Origin: DATGUN01 sp035301285
GTDB taxonomy: Bacteria > Bacillota > Bacilli > Bacillales > Amphibacillaceae
Length of the DNA stretch: 38,537 nt
NCBI GenBank assembly: GCA_035301285.1
Contig: DATGUN010000036.1
Coordinates: 1 to 38,537 of the forward strand
Reading direction: 5' to 3'
This document shows, one piece after another, positions 1-9,004 of the stretch; position 1 is the first letter of the stretch; each line of letters begins with the position of its first letter. Both the position numbers and the translations under genes were made by a program. Below the pieces are notes generated by a model. It was given only the letters and a program-made list of their open reading frames with translations. It did no database searches and had not been told where the DNA came from.

Positions 1-2
1 TT

Positions 3-299
3 CTCATGTCCTGGATGCAATATAACCCAAGAGAAGATATACAGGCACTTGATAAGCCAACATTGATTGTAAATGGGACACGCGACTTGCAAGTGACCGA
101 AAGTGAAGCTGATAAACTGCATGAAGCAAAAAGTGATGCAGAGATGCTTATCGTTGATGATATGAACCATGTGTTGAAGAAAGCACCAGCGGATAGGGGC
201 GGGAACCTGGAAACATATTGGGACTCGGACTTACCATTGGCAGACGGTTTAATGGAAGGTATTTTTGATTTTTTGGATGAGACAGGATTCCGGAAATAA
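3..299 (+). CDS. alpha/beta hydrolase, C-terminal part (5' end outside window)
   Basis: The open frame enters from the left edge and stops with TAA at 297-299, so only about 99 residues are visible. The visible part fits the last third of an alpha/beta-hydrolase: a beta strand leading into NGTRDLQV, where the Asp sits at the usual acid position, and then MNHVLK about 30 residues later, matching the catalytic His loop. The nucleophile elbow would lie outside the window. The substrate cannot be told. The ATG at 6 is internal to the frame and is unlikely to be a real start, because a 97-residue protein would lack the nucleophile. The family call is fairly safe; the function is unknown. Confidence 0.7.
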   Translation, partial: LMSWMQYNPREDIQALDKPTLIVNGTRDLQVTESEADKLHEAKSDAEMLIVDDMNHVLKKAPADRGGNLETYWDSDLPLADGLMEGIFDFLDETGFRK

Positions 300-385
300 C
301 ATGTGACGTCCATCTTAAAATCAGATTGTTGAGAATGACCGATATAGAAGGTAAAATGGATATATGAAAGGAGAATGATGCAAAG

Positions 386-850
386 ATGAACGAAGAGCAG
401 ATTTTCAAACAAATCAACTTGGTCAGACAAAGTACTTTGGGTGAATTGGAAGGGTTATCGGAAGAACAAGCCGATCAAATACCGGACGGGTTCCGTAATA
501 ACATTCGTTGGAATCTAGGACATATTTATGTTGTCCAAAATGTGCTGCTCACGAAGTTTGGTGGCAAAAAAATCGATACGCCAGAACGTTATCTTGAATT
601 ATTCGCTCCAGGGACAAAACCCGCCGATTGGGAAGGCGATGTTCCAAAGCTAGCTGAATTGAAGGAACAGCTTGAAAAACAGCCAGAAAAGTTAAAAGAA
701 ACATTGACCGGGCAGCTGGATGATAAAGCCGCTGAGGCATTTAATACATTATCGACCGTTGGCGAAATCCTTAATTTCACACTATATCATGAAGGGCTAC
801 ATGCGGGAACCATTAAAGGGTTGAAACACGCAGCCAACGCAACGAAGTAA
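386..850 (+). CDS. DinB-family protein (putative metal-dependent four-helix-bundle enzyme)
   Basis: A 154-residue protein with the helical pattern of the DinB/YfiT superfamily. It has an early His in NLGHIY and a late pair of His in LYHEGLHAG, which match the three-His metal site of these bundles. Family members act as thiol transferases (for example bacillithiol-dependent) or are stress-induced proteins of unknown role. The ATG at 386 is chosen because AAAGGAG at 367-373 precedes it by about 12 bases; the nearer ATG at 378 is in another frame. A strong terminator follows, so the gene ends its transcript. A second DinB-fold gene lies at 5.9 kb. The fold is confident; the reaction is unknown. 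Confidence 0.8.
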   Translation: MNEEQIFKQINLVRQSTLGELEGLSEEQADQIPDGFRNNIRWNLGHIYVVQNVLLTKFGGKKIDTPERYLELFAPGTKPADWEGDVPKLAELKEQLEKQPEKLKETLTGQLDDKAAEAFNTLSTVGEILNFTLYHEGLHAGTIKGLKHAANATK

Positions 851-856
851 ACATCC

Positions 857-893
857 AAAAGGACGTACAAGCATCAAAGTGCGTCCTTTTTTT
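857..893 (+). terminator. intrinsic terminator after the DinB gene
   Basis: A 9-bp perfect stem, AAAAGGACG (857-865) with CGTCCTTTT (882-890), is followed by a run of T to 893. It lies 7 bases after the stop codon. Confidence 0.85.
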
Positions 894-1031
894 GCTGTCA
901 TGATCGGGACAGGGTGGTTATGTGGTAAAATAGGGATTGTGCACAACCGGTATCAAATAGTACAGCCTTTCATATAAATGGGTTGTTGATTCAAAACGTG
1001 TTTGTCTATAAAAACAAAGGGGATGTAGTAT

Positions 1032-3014
1032 ATGGTGCAAAAGGAGAATTCAAAATATTTAAGTATTGAAGAAGTGATTGGTTTACCTGATTATCAGGAT
1101 ACCGCTGTCAGTGAAGATGGCGAGCGTGTTGCTTATGTGAGGAAGACGCCTGACTGGAACAATAATACATACCGCAGTCACATCTGGATTTATGATGTAA
1201 AGGCAGAGAAAAGCTATCCATTAACGGTAGGTGAGCAGGAAAGCCTGCATCCATGCTGGTCTCCGGATTCACAGTATTTGGCTTACCTCAGTCCGTCAAA
1301 GAAAAAGGGAGAAGCGAAGAAAGATATTTTTCTTCATTCACCGTCAGAAGCAGATACCATCCAAATTTCATACGAAAATGAACCCATTGAAAGCTTTAAG
1401 TGGACACCGGATGGCAAAGGCTTTATTTATCTTACCCATCGTTCAGACGCGAAGATGAAGCAACGTAAAGACGTATATGGAGATTTCACTTATATCGATA
1501 AAGATTTCCAATATAACAGTTTATATTTTTTACCGCTGGAAAAAGGGAATAAAGGGGTATATGAATTGTTTCAATTACCTGGAGAGTTAAAGGATGCGGA
1601 TGATGAACATGCCATTCCTTTGGTGGATTCCGGTCATTTGTATATCAAATCCTATGATGTGGCTCCAGACGGAAAGAAAATTGTTGTCAGTGCCACACCT
1701 ACACCAAATTTCGATGACTTTTTTGATCAGGAAATCTATCTAGTTGATATTGGGACGAAGGAACAAAGCAAGTTGGATGTGAATCCGCTTCACGTCGGAG
1801 AGGTCATGTTTTCCCACGACGGTTCGAAATTGTGTTATAGGCGTTTTGAAACAGAGCAGAGCATTTTTAATAATACGACAGTGGAAACTTATAACCTGGA
1901 AACGAAGCAAACAACTCTTCTGGCTTCCGATATTGATGAAAATGTTCTCCCTGTGCGCTGGACGGAAAAGGGGATTTTAGTCACTTGGCAGGATAAAACG
2001 AATGTTCGAGTAGGAATCCTTGAAGAAAACGGGAATATGGAATCACTTTTCGACTCAAATGATATTGTTGTTACCCATGCGTCCATAACAGCTGATGGCC
2101 GTCATATGGCCTATGTCAAAGCGACATCCGAAGACCCCCTAAATGTTTATATCAATGATAAGCGGATGACGAATCAATCCACATATTATGAAGGAAAAGC
2201 AACAAGTCAAAAAGAAATAATAAATTGGAGGACGAGTGACGGTTTGAACATCGAAGGCATTCTTTCCAAACCAACCGATTTTGATCCTTCCCGGACATAT
2301 CCGCTTGTCTTGGTTGTCCATGGTGGTCCGGTCGGTACATCTTTTACCACCCGGACAATGCATAAATATCAGCCGGTTGAACAATTTGTGGAGAAAGGCT
2401 TTCTTGTCCTGGAACCGAATTACCGAGGGAGCGCAGGGTATGGAGAAGCATTCCGCAAAGCCAATTACAGGAAGCTTGGGTTGGGTGATTATGAAGATGT
2501 TATAACTGGAGTCGACTCCTTGATTGAGAAGGGATGGGTGGATTCGAAACAAGTCGGGATTATGGGATGGAGCCAAGGGGGCTATATTTCAGCTTTCTGT
2601 GCCACCTACAGTCATCGCTTTAAGGCGACTTCGGTTGGTGCCGGGATAACCAACTGGGTCACGTATTATACGAATACCGATATTACGCATTTTACGCGGT
2701 TTTATCTTGGGGATACACCTTGGAATGATCAAGAAATTTATGATAAAACATCTCCTATGACATATATCAATAATGCATCGACACCAACTTTAATCCAACA
2801 TGGCGAAAAAGATCATCGGGTCCCTGTTCCGAATGCCTTTGAGCTTTATCGTGGATTGAAAGATGTGGGTGTGAAAACGGAATTGGTGATTTTCAAAGGA
2901 ATGAAGCATGGTTCAGATCAACCAGGTATCCACAGGGCTATCCTCAAACAAAATCTGGATTGGTTTTCTTATCATATATTAGGCGAGAAAAATAGAGACG
3001 ATTCCATATATTAA
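1032..3014 (+). CDS. S9 family peptidase (acylaminoacyl-/prolyl-oligopeptidase type)
   Basis: A 660-residue cytoplasmic serine peptidase (no signal peptide). The first ~390 residues read as a beta-propeller with TolB/WD-like repeats (CWSPDSQYLAY, FKWTPDGKGFIY, FSHDGSKLCYRR). The C-terminal alpha/beta-hydrolase domain holds the catalytic triad: Ser514 in GWSQGG, Asp594 in HGEKDHRVP and His626 in KGMKHG. HGGP before the domain fits the oxyanion region. Such enzymes remove acylated or unblocked residues from short peptides; the exact specificity cannot be read. The ATG at 1032 has AAAGGGGATG just upstream. Length is typical of the family (about 650-690). The gene stands alone, after a terminator, with an MBL-fold gene about 100 bases downstream. 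Confidence 0.9.
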   Translation: MVQKENSKYLSIEEVIGLPDYQDTAVSEDGERVAYVRKTPDWNNNTYRSHIWIYDVKAEKSYPLTVGEQESLHPCWSPDSQYLAYLSPSKKKGEAKKDIFLHSPSEADTIQISYENEPIESFKWTPDGKGFIYLTHRSDAKMKQRKDVYGDFTYIDKDFQYNSLYFLPLEKGNKGVYELFQLPGELKDADDEHAIPLVDSGHLYIKSYDVAPDGKKIVVSATPTPNFDDFFDQEIYLVDIGTKEQSKLDVNPLHVGEVMFSHDGSKLCYRRFETEQSIFNNTTVETYNLETKQTTLLASDIDENVLPVRWTEKGILVTWQDKTNVRVGILEENGNMESLFDSNDIVVTHASITADGRHMAYVKATSEDPLNVYINDKRMTNQSTYYEGKATSQKEIINWRTSDGLNIEGILSKPTDFDPSRTYPLVLVVHGGPVGTSFTTRTMHKYQPVEQFVEKGFLVLEPNYRGSAGYGEAFRKANYRKLGLGDYEDVITGVDSLIEKGWVDSKQVGIMGWSQGGYISAFCATYSHRFKATSVGAGITNWVTYYTNTDITHFTRFYLGDTPWNDQEIYDKTSPMTYINNASTPTLIQHGEKDHRVPVPNAFELYRGLKDVGVKTELVIFKGMKHGSDQPGIHRAILKQNLDWFSYHILGEKNRDDSIY

Positions 3015-3113
3015 TGCATGGAGAGAGTCCGCAAAATGGTTTTTCTTTGATTGAATAGAAGAATAGACGTTATTATAATGGATTTAGACGAAACAAAGAA
3101 CGGAGGTTGTATA

Positions 3114-4067
3114 ATGGATGAGAAATTACCGATTCGTATCGACGACCGTATCGAATTGATAGATGGTTTTGATCTCGGTTTGCCCGAGAGGACAGGGACG
3201 TATGTGATTAAGGAGGAGGCTTTGACACTTATTGAAACAGGTCCAAGCCCCTCTGTTGAACATATCAAACAAGGATTGACATCACTTGGTTTTTCTCTTG
3301 ATGAGGTGCACTATATCATTGTTACACATGTGCATCTGGACCATGCCGGTGGGGTAGGTCTCCTTTTGGAAGAGTGTCCGAATGCACAGGTTGTCATCCA
3401 TCCAAGAGGGTCCAGACATCTAGCCGACCCTTCCAAATTGATTAAAGGTGCCCAAGCGGTATATGGTGAAAGTTTTTCTGATTTGTTCGACCCCATCGTC
3501 CCGATTCCTGAAGAGCGTTTATTGGAGAAAGGCGAAGGCGATACACTCGCAATCGGGGAAAATTGTACGCTTGAGTTTCTGGATACACCAGGCCATGCGA
3601 AACACCATTTCAGCATTTATGATCCTATAAGCAATGGCTTGTTTACAGGTGATACCGTCGGAATCAAATATGAACCACTCATTGATGATGGCGTGAATTT
3701 CTATTTACCATCCACATCCCCGAATCACTTTGATCCAGAGGCGATGCATGCCTCAATCAAGCGAGTGCGTCATATGAATGTCAGCCGGATTTACTTTGGA
3801 CATTTCGGTATGACCTTGACAGTTGATGAAGCTCTTGACCAAGTTTCTGAGTGGCTGGATGTATTCGTTGCAGAAGGTGAAAAAGTCATGCGTCAAGGAA
3901 AAACCCATGTTGAACTGGCCAGAGATCTTTTAGACCACGTCCAGTCCTATTTACAAAGTCTCGGTGTGGATGATGACCATGAGGTTTATACCTTTTTGAA
4001 ACTTGATATGGAGGTCAGTTCAATGGGCATCATCGATTATTTGCAAAAGACAGATGAATGGCTTTAG
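3114..4067 (+). CDS. MBL-fold metallo-hydrolase
   Basis: A metallo-beta-lactamase-fold protein of 317 residues. The zinc motif HVHLDHAGG sits at 72-80 (His72, His74, Asp76, His77). A further His lies in DTPGHAKHHFS and a bridging Asp in FTGDTVG, so the full two-metal set is present. The C-terminal third is helical and carries YFGHFG, giving the last His ligand. Family members include glyoxalase II-like thioesterases and lactonases; the substrate here is unknown. The frame is open from a TTG at 3051, but the ATG at 3114 is preferred because GGAGGT at 3102-3107 sits at ideal distance. No signal peptide. Confidence 0.85.
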   Translation: MDEKLPIRIDDRIELIDGFDLGLPERTGTYVIKEEALTLIETGPSPSVEHIKQGLTSLGFSLDEVHYIIVTHVHLDHAGGVGLLLEECPNAQVVIHPRGSRHLADPSKLIKGAQAVYGESFSDLFDPIVPIPEERLLEKGEGDTLAIGENCTLEFLDTPGHAKHHFSIYDPISNGLFTGDTVGIKYEPLIDDGVNFYLPSTSPNHFDPEAMHASIKRVRHMNVSRIYFGHFGMTLTVDEALDQVSEWLDVFVAEGEKVMRQGKTHVELARDLLDHVQSYLQSLGVDDDHEVYTFLKLDMEVSSMGIIDYLQKTDEWL

Positions 4068-4416
4068 GAGGATCGTCCATTCGGGATTTTTTGATAAGGT
4101 TAGGAGAAAAAGCCCGAGATTAGGTGCCACCTAAAGAAGGAGCGGTTTCTTCTGCAGTTGGTTATTAAATAGATTATTCAAGCCCACTAAACTGGGAGCT
4201 ATAATTTATGGAAAACAAAATGCATTCAAATCTACGAATGTATCTGTGTTTGATCAGCAAATAGGCAATTGTGTTCTATGCTGAACGACTTGAAATATCG
4301 TCATTTCACTGTATTACATCGCAAAAGTAATATGGATGCCCAGAGCAGTATGAGACGGGAAGAATTGGACGATATTGTTAGTGAACGGCTATCCCATAAT
4401 AAGTGGAGGTATTTCC
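4068..4416. other. 349-base non-coding stretch
   Basis: I see no gene here. A weak stem, GAATGG (4056-4061) with CCATTC (4077-4082), overlaps the preceding stop codon and is followed after four bases by a run of six T; it could be a poor terminator. A short inverted repeat TTAGGT/ACCTAA with a 3-base spacer lies at 4120-4134. A 71-codon open frame at 4269-4484 runs into the next gene in another frame and has no ribosome binding site. Confidence 0.4.
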
Positions 4417-5703
4417 ATGCGACAACTTATCGTCATGACGATTATCATATTAGTCATTGCTGCAGGTGTGCTCTTGTACTATAAGGGAACTGTAAGTGAA
4501 GGACAAGATACACATCATGCGGATAACCAAGCAAATCATCCAAAACAAGAAAATGTCAAAAAAGACAACCAGGCCACGGGAGACGATAACACATCAGGTG
4601 ATGGAAATCGTGATGAAGAGGGGGAATTGGAAAAAATGAATCTTGATGAAAAAATCGGGCAACTGATTTTCAGTGGCGTAGAGGGGACGGAAATGACCGC
4701 TGATACAGAAAAAATGATACAGAACGCTCATGTAGGGGGTGTTATTTTATTCGGTGATAATATCGAGAGTGGATCGCAAACCGTTGAATTTTTAAATGAT
4801 ATCAAAAAAGCCAATACGGCAAATCCTTCACCGTTACTTTTAGGAGTGGATGAAGAAGGTGGCAGTGTTACGCGGATGCCCGATGATGTGAGAAGTTTGC
4901 CAAAGAATCAGGCCATCGGAAAGCTGGATGATGCAGACTTATCCCATCAAGTCGGAACATTGCTCGGCAAGCAGATGAGTACGCTTGGATTCAATCTGGA
5001 TTTTGCTCCTGTCATGGATGTGAACAGCAACCCAGACAATCCGTTCATAGGCGACCGTTCATTTGGTGATGATCCTGATATGGTCAGTGATCTTGGTATT
5101 CAAACAATGAAGGGGATTCAAGAACAAGGCATCATATCTGTCATAAAACACTTTCCTGGACATGGAGATACGGGGACCGATTCTCATCTTGAACTTCCCG
5201 AAATCGATAAAAGTTACGATGACCTGAATCGTCTGGAACTGATCCCTTTTCAAAATGGCATTAAAAATGGGGCCGATGTCACCATGATTGCTCATATTCT
5301 CCTCCCCCAGATCGATCCTGATCATCCTGCGTCCATATCGGAGGAAGTGATAACGAATATGTTGCGAGATGATCTTTCCTTCGATGGGGTTGTCATTACT
5401 GATGATTTGACGATGCAAGCCATTACAGATCATGTTGATATTGGGGACGCGGCCCTCAAATCCGTCCAAGCAGGGAGCGATCTGTTACTCGTTGCCCATG
5501 AGTACGATAACGTTGAAACAGTTTTCGACAGACTGAAAGAGGCTGTCCAAGACGGTGATTTGTCGGAAGAACGGATCGATGAAAGTGTGAAGCGGATCCA
5601 AGCTTTAAAGAAAAAATACGATATAGCGGATGACGAAACCGGTTCACCTGACCTTGAAAAGATCAATGAAGAAATAGATGCGATATCCAAGAAAGTGCAA
5701 TAA
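4417..5703 (+). CDS. nagZ: membrane-anchored beta-N-acetylhexosaminidase, GH3 (NagZ-like)
   Basis: Glycoside hydrolase family 3 enzyme of 428 residues that should cut N-acetylglucosamine from peptidoglycan fragments outside the membrane. Residues 5-21 form one hydrophobic segment (signal anchor), followed by a ~50-residue hydrophilic linker rich in His, Asn, Asp and Lys, then the TIM-barrel. GVDEEGGSVTRM and KHFPGHGDTGTDSH (244-257) are the NagZ hallmarks; His and Asp in the second form the acid/base dyad. Asp329 in ITDDLTM is the expected nucleophile. The ATG at 4417 is chosen over the upstream TTG because GTGGAGGT precedes it closely. It is shorter than B. subtilis NagZ (642 residues) and lacks the C-terminal domain, like Gram-negative NagZ plus an anchor. 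Confidence 0.88.
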   Translation: MRQLIVMTIIILVIAAGVLLYYKGTVSEGQDTHHADNQANHPKQENVKKDNQATGDDNTSGDGNRDEEGELEKMNLDEKIGQLIFSGVEGTEMTADTEKMIQNAHVGGVILFGDNIESGSQTVEFLNDIKKANTANPSPLLLGVDEEGGSVTRMPDDVRSLPKNQAIGKLDDADLSHQVGTLLGKQMSTLGFNLDFAPVMDVNSNPDNPFIGDRSFGDDPDMVSDLGIQTMKGIQEQGIISVIKHFPGHGDTGTDSHLELPEIDKSYDDLNRLELIPFQNGIKNGADVTMIAHILLPQIDPDHPASISEEVITNMLRDDLSFDGVVITDDLTMQAITDHVDIGDAALKSVQAGSDLLLVAHEYDNVETVFDRLKEAVQDGDLSEERIDESVKRIQALKKKYDIADDETGSPDLEKINEEIDAISKKVQ

Positions 5704-5819
5704 ATCAGATCGATTATGAGTCGGGCATTGATTGTGGTAAATGAATGTGTGTTTTTTTAAAAAAGAGACTCACGGATCATAGAATCGATGGGGAATCGGG
5801 TGTTTTCTATCGTATGGTG

Positions 5820-5848
5820 TTGTTACTCTATCGATCATCCGCTATACT
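5820..5848 (+). promoter_or_regulatory. sigma-A-type promoter for the DinB-like gene
   Basis: TTGTTA (5820-5825), a 17-base spacer and TATACT (5843-5848) lie about 50 bases before the start at 5900. Read from sequence only. Confidence 0.5.
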
Positions 5849-5899
5849 CAGGAAAATGCTGTTAAACGTTCGGTAATGACATTTTGAAGGGATGGTTTT

Positions 5900-6439
5900 A
5901 TGAGGCAAATCGATGCCTATTTTAACAGACTGGAAAAGGAACGAATCTTGTTTTACGAGGATATGGGCATTTCGCCAAATGAGGCTTGGCGTCAACCTTG
6001 GCCAGGGAAATGGTCTGTCGGTGAAACGGTTTATCATCTTTATCTCCTGGCACGTCTGTTGCGGAAGACGTCGGCGGTATATATTCCGATAGCGATGCCA
6101 ATGGCATATATAAGACGTAAAAAACCGTATGTATCGACCATTCATGATATTTATAAAACATACAAAAAAGAAAAGGGAAAGTCGATGCCTGCCCCATCTG
6201 CATTAGTGCCACCTGCTGGTCTAAAAGATAAATACAATTTCACCGAGGTACAAAATTTGCTTGATGTTGAAACAGGAAGATTGAAACGACAACTGGCAAA
6301 CATATCGGATGATGTTGCCGGTCATATCAGATTCCCGGATCCCGTTGCGAATTTTCCCAATGTCATACAAAGTGTGCAACTATTAGGCATCCATGAAAAG
6401 CATCATTTCGATATCGTGAAAGCATATGAGTATTCATAG
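5900..6439 (+). CDS. DinB superfamily protein (DinB_2 type)
   Basis: 179 residues with the two signatures of DinB_2 proteins: GKWSVGETVYHLYL near residue 36, carrying the first metal His, and GIHEKHHFDIV near the C-terminus, carrying the other two. Between them is a basic stretch (YKTYKKEKGK). The fold is a four-helix bundle with a predicted divalent metal site; relatives include YfiT-type hydrolases and thiol transferases. Not closely similar by eye to the other DinB protein at 386, so it is a separate subfamily rather than a recent duplicate. The start at 5900 has GAAGGGATGG just before it and a good promoter upstream. The reaction is unknown. Confidence 0.8.
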   Translation: MRQIDAYFNRLEKERILFYEDMGISPNEAWRQPWPGKWSVGETVYHLYLLARLLRKTSAVYIPIAMPMAYIRRKKPYVSTIHDIYKTYKKEKGKSMPAPSALVPPAGLKDKYNFTEVQNLLDVETGRLKRQLANISDDVAGHIRFPDPVANFPNVIQSVQLLGIHEKHHFDIVKAYEYS

Positions 6440-6529
6440 CTCGTGAGTGCCATGTTTTGCTTGTATAGGGTCGGTTTAAAACACATATCCAACCTTATTC
6501 ACTTTGGGAAAAAAGAGGAGTTGAATCCA

Positions 6530-7249
6530 TTGAATTTATTCAATATCATCAAAAATGACCAGAAATACTGGTTGGTGGATCAGGTCAAACAGGATGGGGC
6601 AAGCGAAGAGATATATAAAGAACACTTCGACCACATTTTAACGAAGTGGAAGGAGGGGAACATCGGTTATCTATCGTTGTTGATGACTGAGGATTACCAT
6701 GATTGGCTGATTGCAAACGGCCTGCGCCAAGTATCGAAAACAGTGGAATACACAAGAGATATAACGAATTTGCCACAGGTCAACAGTGACATACAGTGGC
6801 ACGCGCTTTCCGAGCAGTTAATCTCAGATGCAGCATACGGCAATTTATACGAACGTTCAAGTGCAGGATCCGCCAATAAAAATGCACCACAGAAAAAGGA
6901 ACAGTTTCTGGATTCACTGAAGAGAGAATTGGGTGAACAGTGGCGAGAGCATTGCTTTTATTTTATAAATGATAGAGACTATGCAGGCATTGCGATTCCA
7001 CATATTGAAATGGGAACAATGGATGAAGGCAGATTGTTTTATTTTGGGGTCGTCCCTGAATGGCGTGGAAAAGGAATGGGATCCGCCATCCATAAGATTG
7101 CCTTGACATTGTTACGTAAGTGGAATGCAACAACTTATGTCGGAAGCACAGGCAGTGAAAACGAACCGATGATCCGCATTTTTGAACAAAATGGGTGTAT
7201 GCTTCTTGAAGAAAAGGGGATGTACCATATCGAGTCCAGGTACATCTAG
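6530..7249 (+). CDS. GNAT-family N-acetyltransferase
   Basis: About 239 residues. The C-terminal half has the acetyl-CoA binding signature: strand FYFGVVPEWRGKGMGSAIH, where R-G-K-G-M-G is the Q/R-x-x-G-x-G/A loop, followed by a late strand and the segment EPMIRIFEQNGCM typical of GNAT motif B. The N-terminal ~120 residues are divergent and may be a degenerate second GNAT domain. The frame is open from a GTG at 6443, but the TTG at 6530 is preferred because GAGGAG at 6515-6520 lies nine bases before it, while the GTG has no binding site. It lies about 90 bases after the DinB_2 gene and may be co-transcribed. The substrate is unknown. Confidence 0.75.
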   Translation: MNLFNIIKNDQKYWLVDQVKQDGASEEIYKEHFDHILTKWKEGNIGYLSLLMTEDYHDWLIANGLRQVSKTVEYTRDITNLPQVNSDIQWHALSEQLISDAAYGNLYERSSAGSANKNAPQKKEQFLDSLKRELGEQWREHCFYFINDRDYAGIAIPHIEMGTMDEGRLFYFGVVPEWRGKGMGSAIHKIALTLLRKWNATTYVGSTGSENEPMIRIFEQNGCMLLEEKGMYHIESRYI

Positions 7250-7287
7250 TTTTTAATGCATCCAATGAGGCAGGTTTGTCCTCACGA

Positions 7288-7313
7288 GTTCTGATTTAAT
7301 CATCAATCAGAAC
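7288..7313. repeat. inverted repeat between convergent genes
   Basis: GTTCTGATT (7288-7296) pairs perfectly with AATCAGAAC (7305-7313) across an 8-base loop. It sits between the converging GNAT and aspartokinase genes. There is no T-run on either side, so it is at best a weak bidirectional stop. Confidence 0.4.
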
Positions 7314-7401
7314 CATATGATCCAGAAACAAGACACTAAATGCATGATCTTTTCCCATTCTTGAAACCGATCGTTTACTCGATTCTTCCCGTCACAACCT
7401 C

Positions 7402-8604
7402 CTACAATCCAAATTCTTCACATAGAAGTCTGACGGCCTTTTCGCCATCTTCAGCACTTACAACGTGTGAAATGCTGATTTCCGAAGTAGTCACTTGGTG
7501 AAAGCGGATGTTTCCTTCTATCAATTTGCGAAATACCTTCGAGGCAACACCAGAAACATCGCGCATACCCGAACCGATCACGGATACTTTCACAAATTTA
7601 TTTTCCGTTTTCAGAACCAGATTTGGATAAAGTGATTCCATTTCAGATAAAACCTGTTGGATATGATGGTTTTCAGTGTCTTTTAATGTGAAGGATAGTT
7701 GAAGTCCTTCATTGTTTGTAATTTGTGAAATCATATCGACGTTCAGGTCATGTTGTTCCAGTTTTTTAAATATGTCGTTAATCAACTTGGCATCATAATA
7801 AGGATAAATCAATGTCACATGCAACATATCCTTGTCCAAAGTGACCCCCGTCACTACTTTTTTCTCTATCATTTCTGTTGTTGGCATAATCCATGTTCCT
7901 TCCTCTTCCGATAGTGTGCGTGCTAGATAAATCGGGACGTTATGATTATTGGCAATTTCAATGCTCCTTGAAACGAGCACACCCGCCCCCAGTGCACTCA
8001 TTTCCATCATTTCTTCATAGGAAACGGTGTTCAACCTTTTTGCGTCCGGATAGATTCTTGGGTCGGTACTGTAAACCCCGGAAACATCCGTATAAATTTC
8101 ACAAGGACATTCCTGTGTCGCAGATAAGGCTACTGCTGTCGTATCCGAACCTCCGCGTCCAAGCGTTGTGATTTCATTGTCAGAATTGAATCCTTGAAAG
8201 CCTGCAACAATGATCAAAGAAAACGATTGAAAAAGTTGCTCGAATCGATCGGCATCGATATTTGCTATTTTGCTTTTCAGATGGCTTCCTTCTGTATGCA
8301 CACCGGCTTGATAACCGGTCAATGTTTTCGATTTCACCCCGATATCATTCAGGATAATGGATAAGTATGCAATTGTCTGCTGTTCACCGGTCGTTAACAG
8401 AACAGCTAAATCTTCACTTTTAGGATTGTCTGTGATCGAATGAACAGAGTCCATCAGCCGGTCCGTCGTTTTACCCATAGCGCTGACGACGACAATCAAC
8501 TGTTCTCCCTGCTCAATCCGTTTCTTTAAAAATAATGCGATTTCCTTTATTTTTTCAATGTTGCTCACACTTGAACCACCAAATTTAAGAACACTTCTTT
8601 TCAT
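7402..8604 (-). CDS. lysC: aspartokinase, lysine-riboswitch controlled
   Basis: Aspartate kinase of 400 residues, catalysing the first step (L-aspartate to 4-phospho-aspartate) toward lysine, threonine, methionine and diaminopimelate. KFGGSS at 7-12 is the amino-acid kinase signature; VVSAMGKTTD, TTGEQ and GRGGSDTTAV form the nucleotide and aspartate sites. The C-terminal ~150 residues hold two ACT domains (VTGVTLDKDMLHVTL and FVKVSVIGSGM starts), the usual allosteric region. Length matches the LysC/DapG group, not the longer ThrD type. The ATG at 8604 is preferred over an upstream in-frame ATG because GAGGG lies seven bases before it. A lysine riboswitch and promoter lie directly upstream, so this is probably the lysine-responsive isozyme. 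Confidence 0.92.
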   Translation of the reverse strand: MKRSVLKFGGSSVSNIEKIKEIALFLKKRIEQGEQLIVVVSAMGKTTDRLMDSVHSITDNPKSEDLAVLLTTGEQQTIAYLSIILNDIGVKSKTLTGYQAGVHTEGSHLKSKIANIDADRFEQLFQSFSLIIVAGFQGFNSDNEITTLGRGGSDTTAVALSATQECPCEIYTDVSGVYSTDPRIYPDAKRLNTVSYEEMMEMSALGAGVLVSRSIEIANNHNVPIYLARTLSEEEGTWIMPTTEMIEKKVVTGVTLDKDMLHVTLIYPYYDAKLINDIFKKLEQHDLNVDMISQITNNEGLQLSFTLKDTENHHIQQVLSEMESLYPNLVLKTENKFVKVSVIGSGMRDVSGVASKVFRKLIEGNIRFHQVTTSEISISHVVSAEDGEKAVRLLCEEFGL

Positions 8605-8653
8605 GCAGTTACCCTCTTTCTGGAAGTACAGGAGTGCTATAAAGATTTCCATT

Positions 8654-8681
8654 AAAAAACAAGCCGGACATGCCGACTTGT
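8654..8681 (-). terminator. riboswitch expression-platform terminator
   Basis: On the minus strand a 9-bp stem with one G-U pair (ACAAGTCGG with CCGGCTTGT, loop of five) is followed by six U (plus-strand A at 8654-8659). It lies 50 bases before the aspartokinase start. ACTTGT at 8704-8699 could pair with the 5' arm to form an antiterminator. Confidence 0.85.
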
Positions 8682-8686
8682 CTATA

Positions 8687-8885
8687 TTTCATCTATTTAC
8701 AAGTGGAAGCACTCCATTATTTTGAACATAATGACAGATGGCATATTGTTAATAGACCATCCAACGGTATCTCATCTGCAAATCGATATCGTTTCGGCAA
8801 AAGTCCCTTTCACTCATTAAAAGTTGCAGCTTTAAATAATAAGCTAATCATGACGTTTGCACCTCGACCAAATATTATTCACTTT
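8687..8885 (-). promoter_or_regulatory. lysine riboswitch (L box)
   Basis: Read on the minus strand, the leader shows the conserved L-box blocks in the right order: GAGGTGCAAAC (8866-8856), TGAAAGGGA (8812-8804) followed by GCCGAAAC (8798-8791), an ATACCGTTGG segment, and the closing GGAGTGCTTCC before the terminator. The layout matches the B. subtilis lysC leader (GAGGTGCGAAC, GAAAGGGG, GCCGAAGC). The 5' and 3' limits are approximate because I could not fold P1 with certainty. When lysine is bound the downstream terminator should form and aspartokinase expression should stop. The 78-codon plus-strand open frame that covers this region is a shadow. Confidence 0.88.
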
Positions 8886-8896
8886 TCTATTTATCG

Positions 8897-8925
8897 ATTA
8901 TACTGAAGTCCCTATCGATTGTAAA
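8897..8925 (-). promoter_or_regulatory. sigma-A promoter of the lysine riboswitch transcript
   Basis: On the minus strand TTTACA (8925-8920), exactly 17 bases, then a perfect TATAAT (8902-8897). Transcription would start near 8890, just upstream of the riboswitch core. Confidence 0.8.
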
Positions 8926-9004
8926 TGATTTTATCCCCGAACCTATCATCTTCAGATTTTGGTGGGATTTTGACAAGGTCAAAGATGTATCCCAACGGAG
9001 ATGC

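Noticed and set aside
7288..7313. Hairpin between the GNAT and aspartokinase genes as a bidirectional terminator
   Set aside because: The 9-bp stem is perfect but AT-rich and has no T-run on either side, so I list it only as a repeat.
8670..8906. 78-codon plus-strand open frame
   Set aside because: It lies exactly over the lysine riboswitch and its promoter, which are conserved RNA and promoter elements on the other strand.
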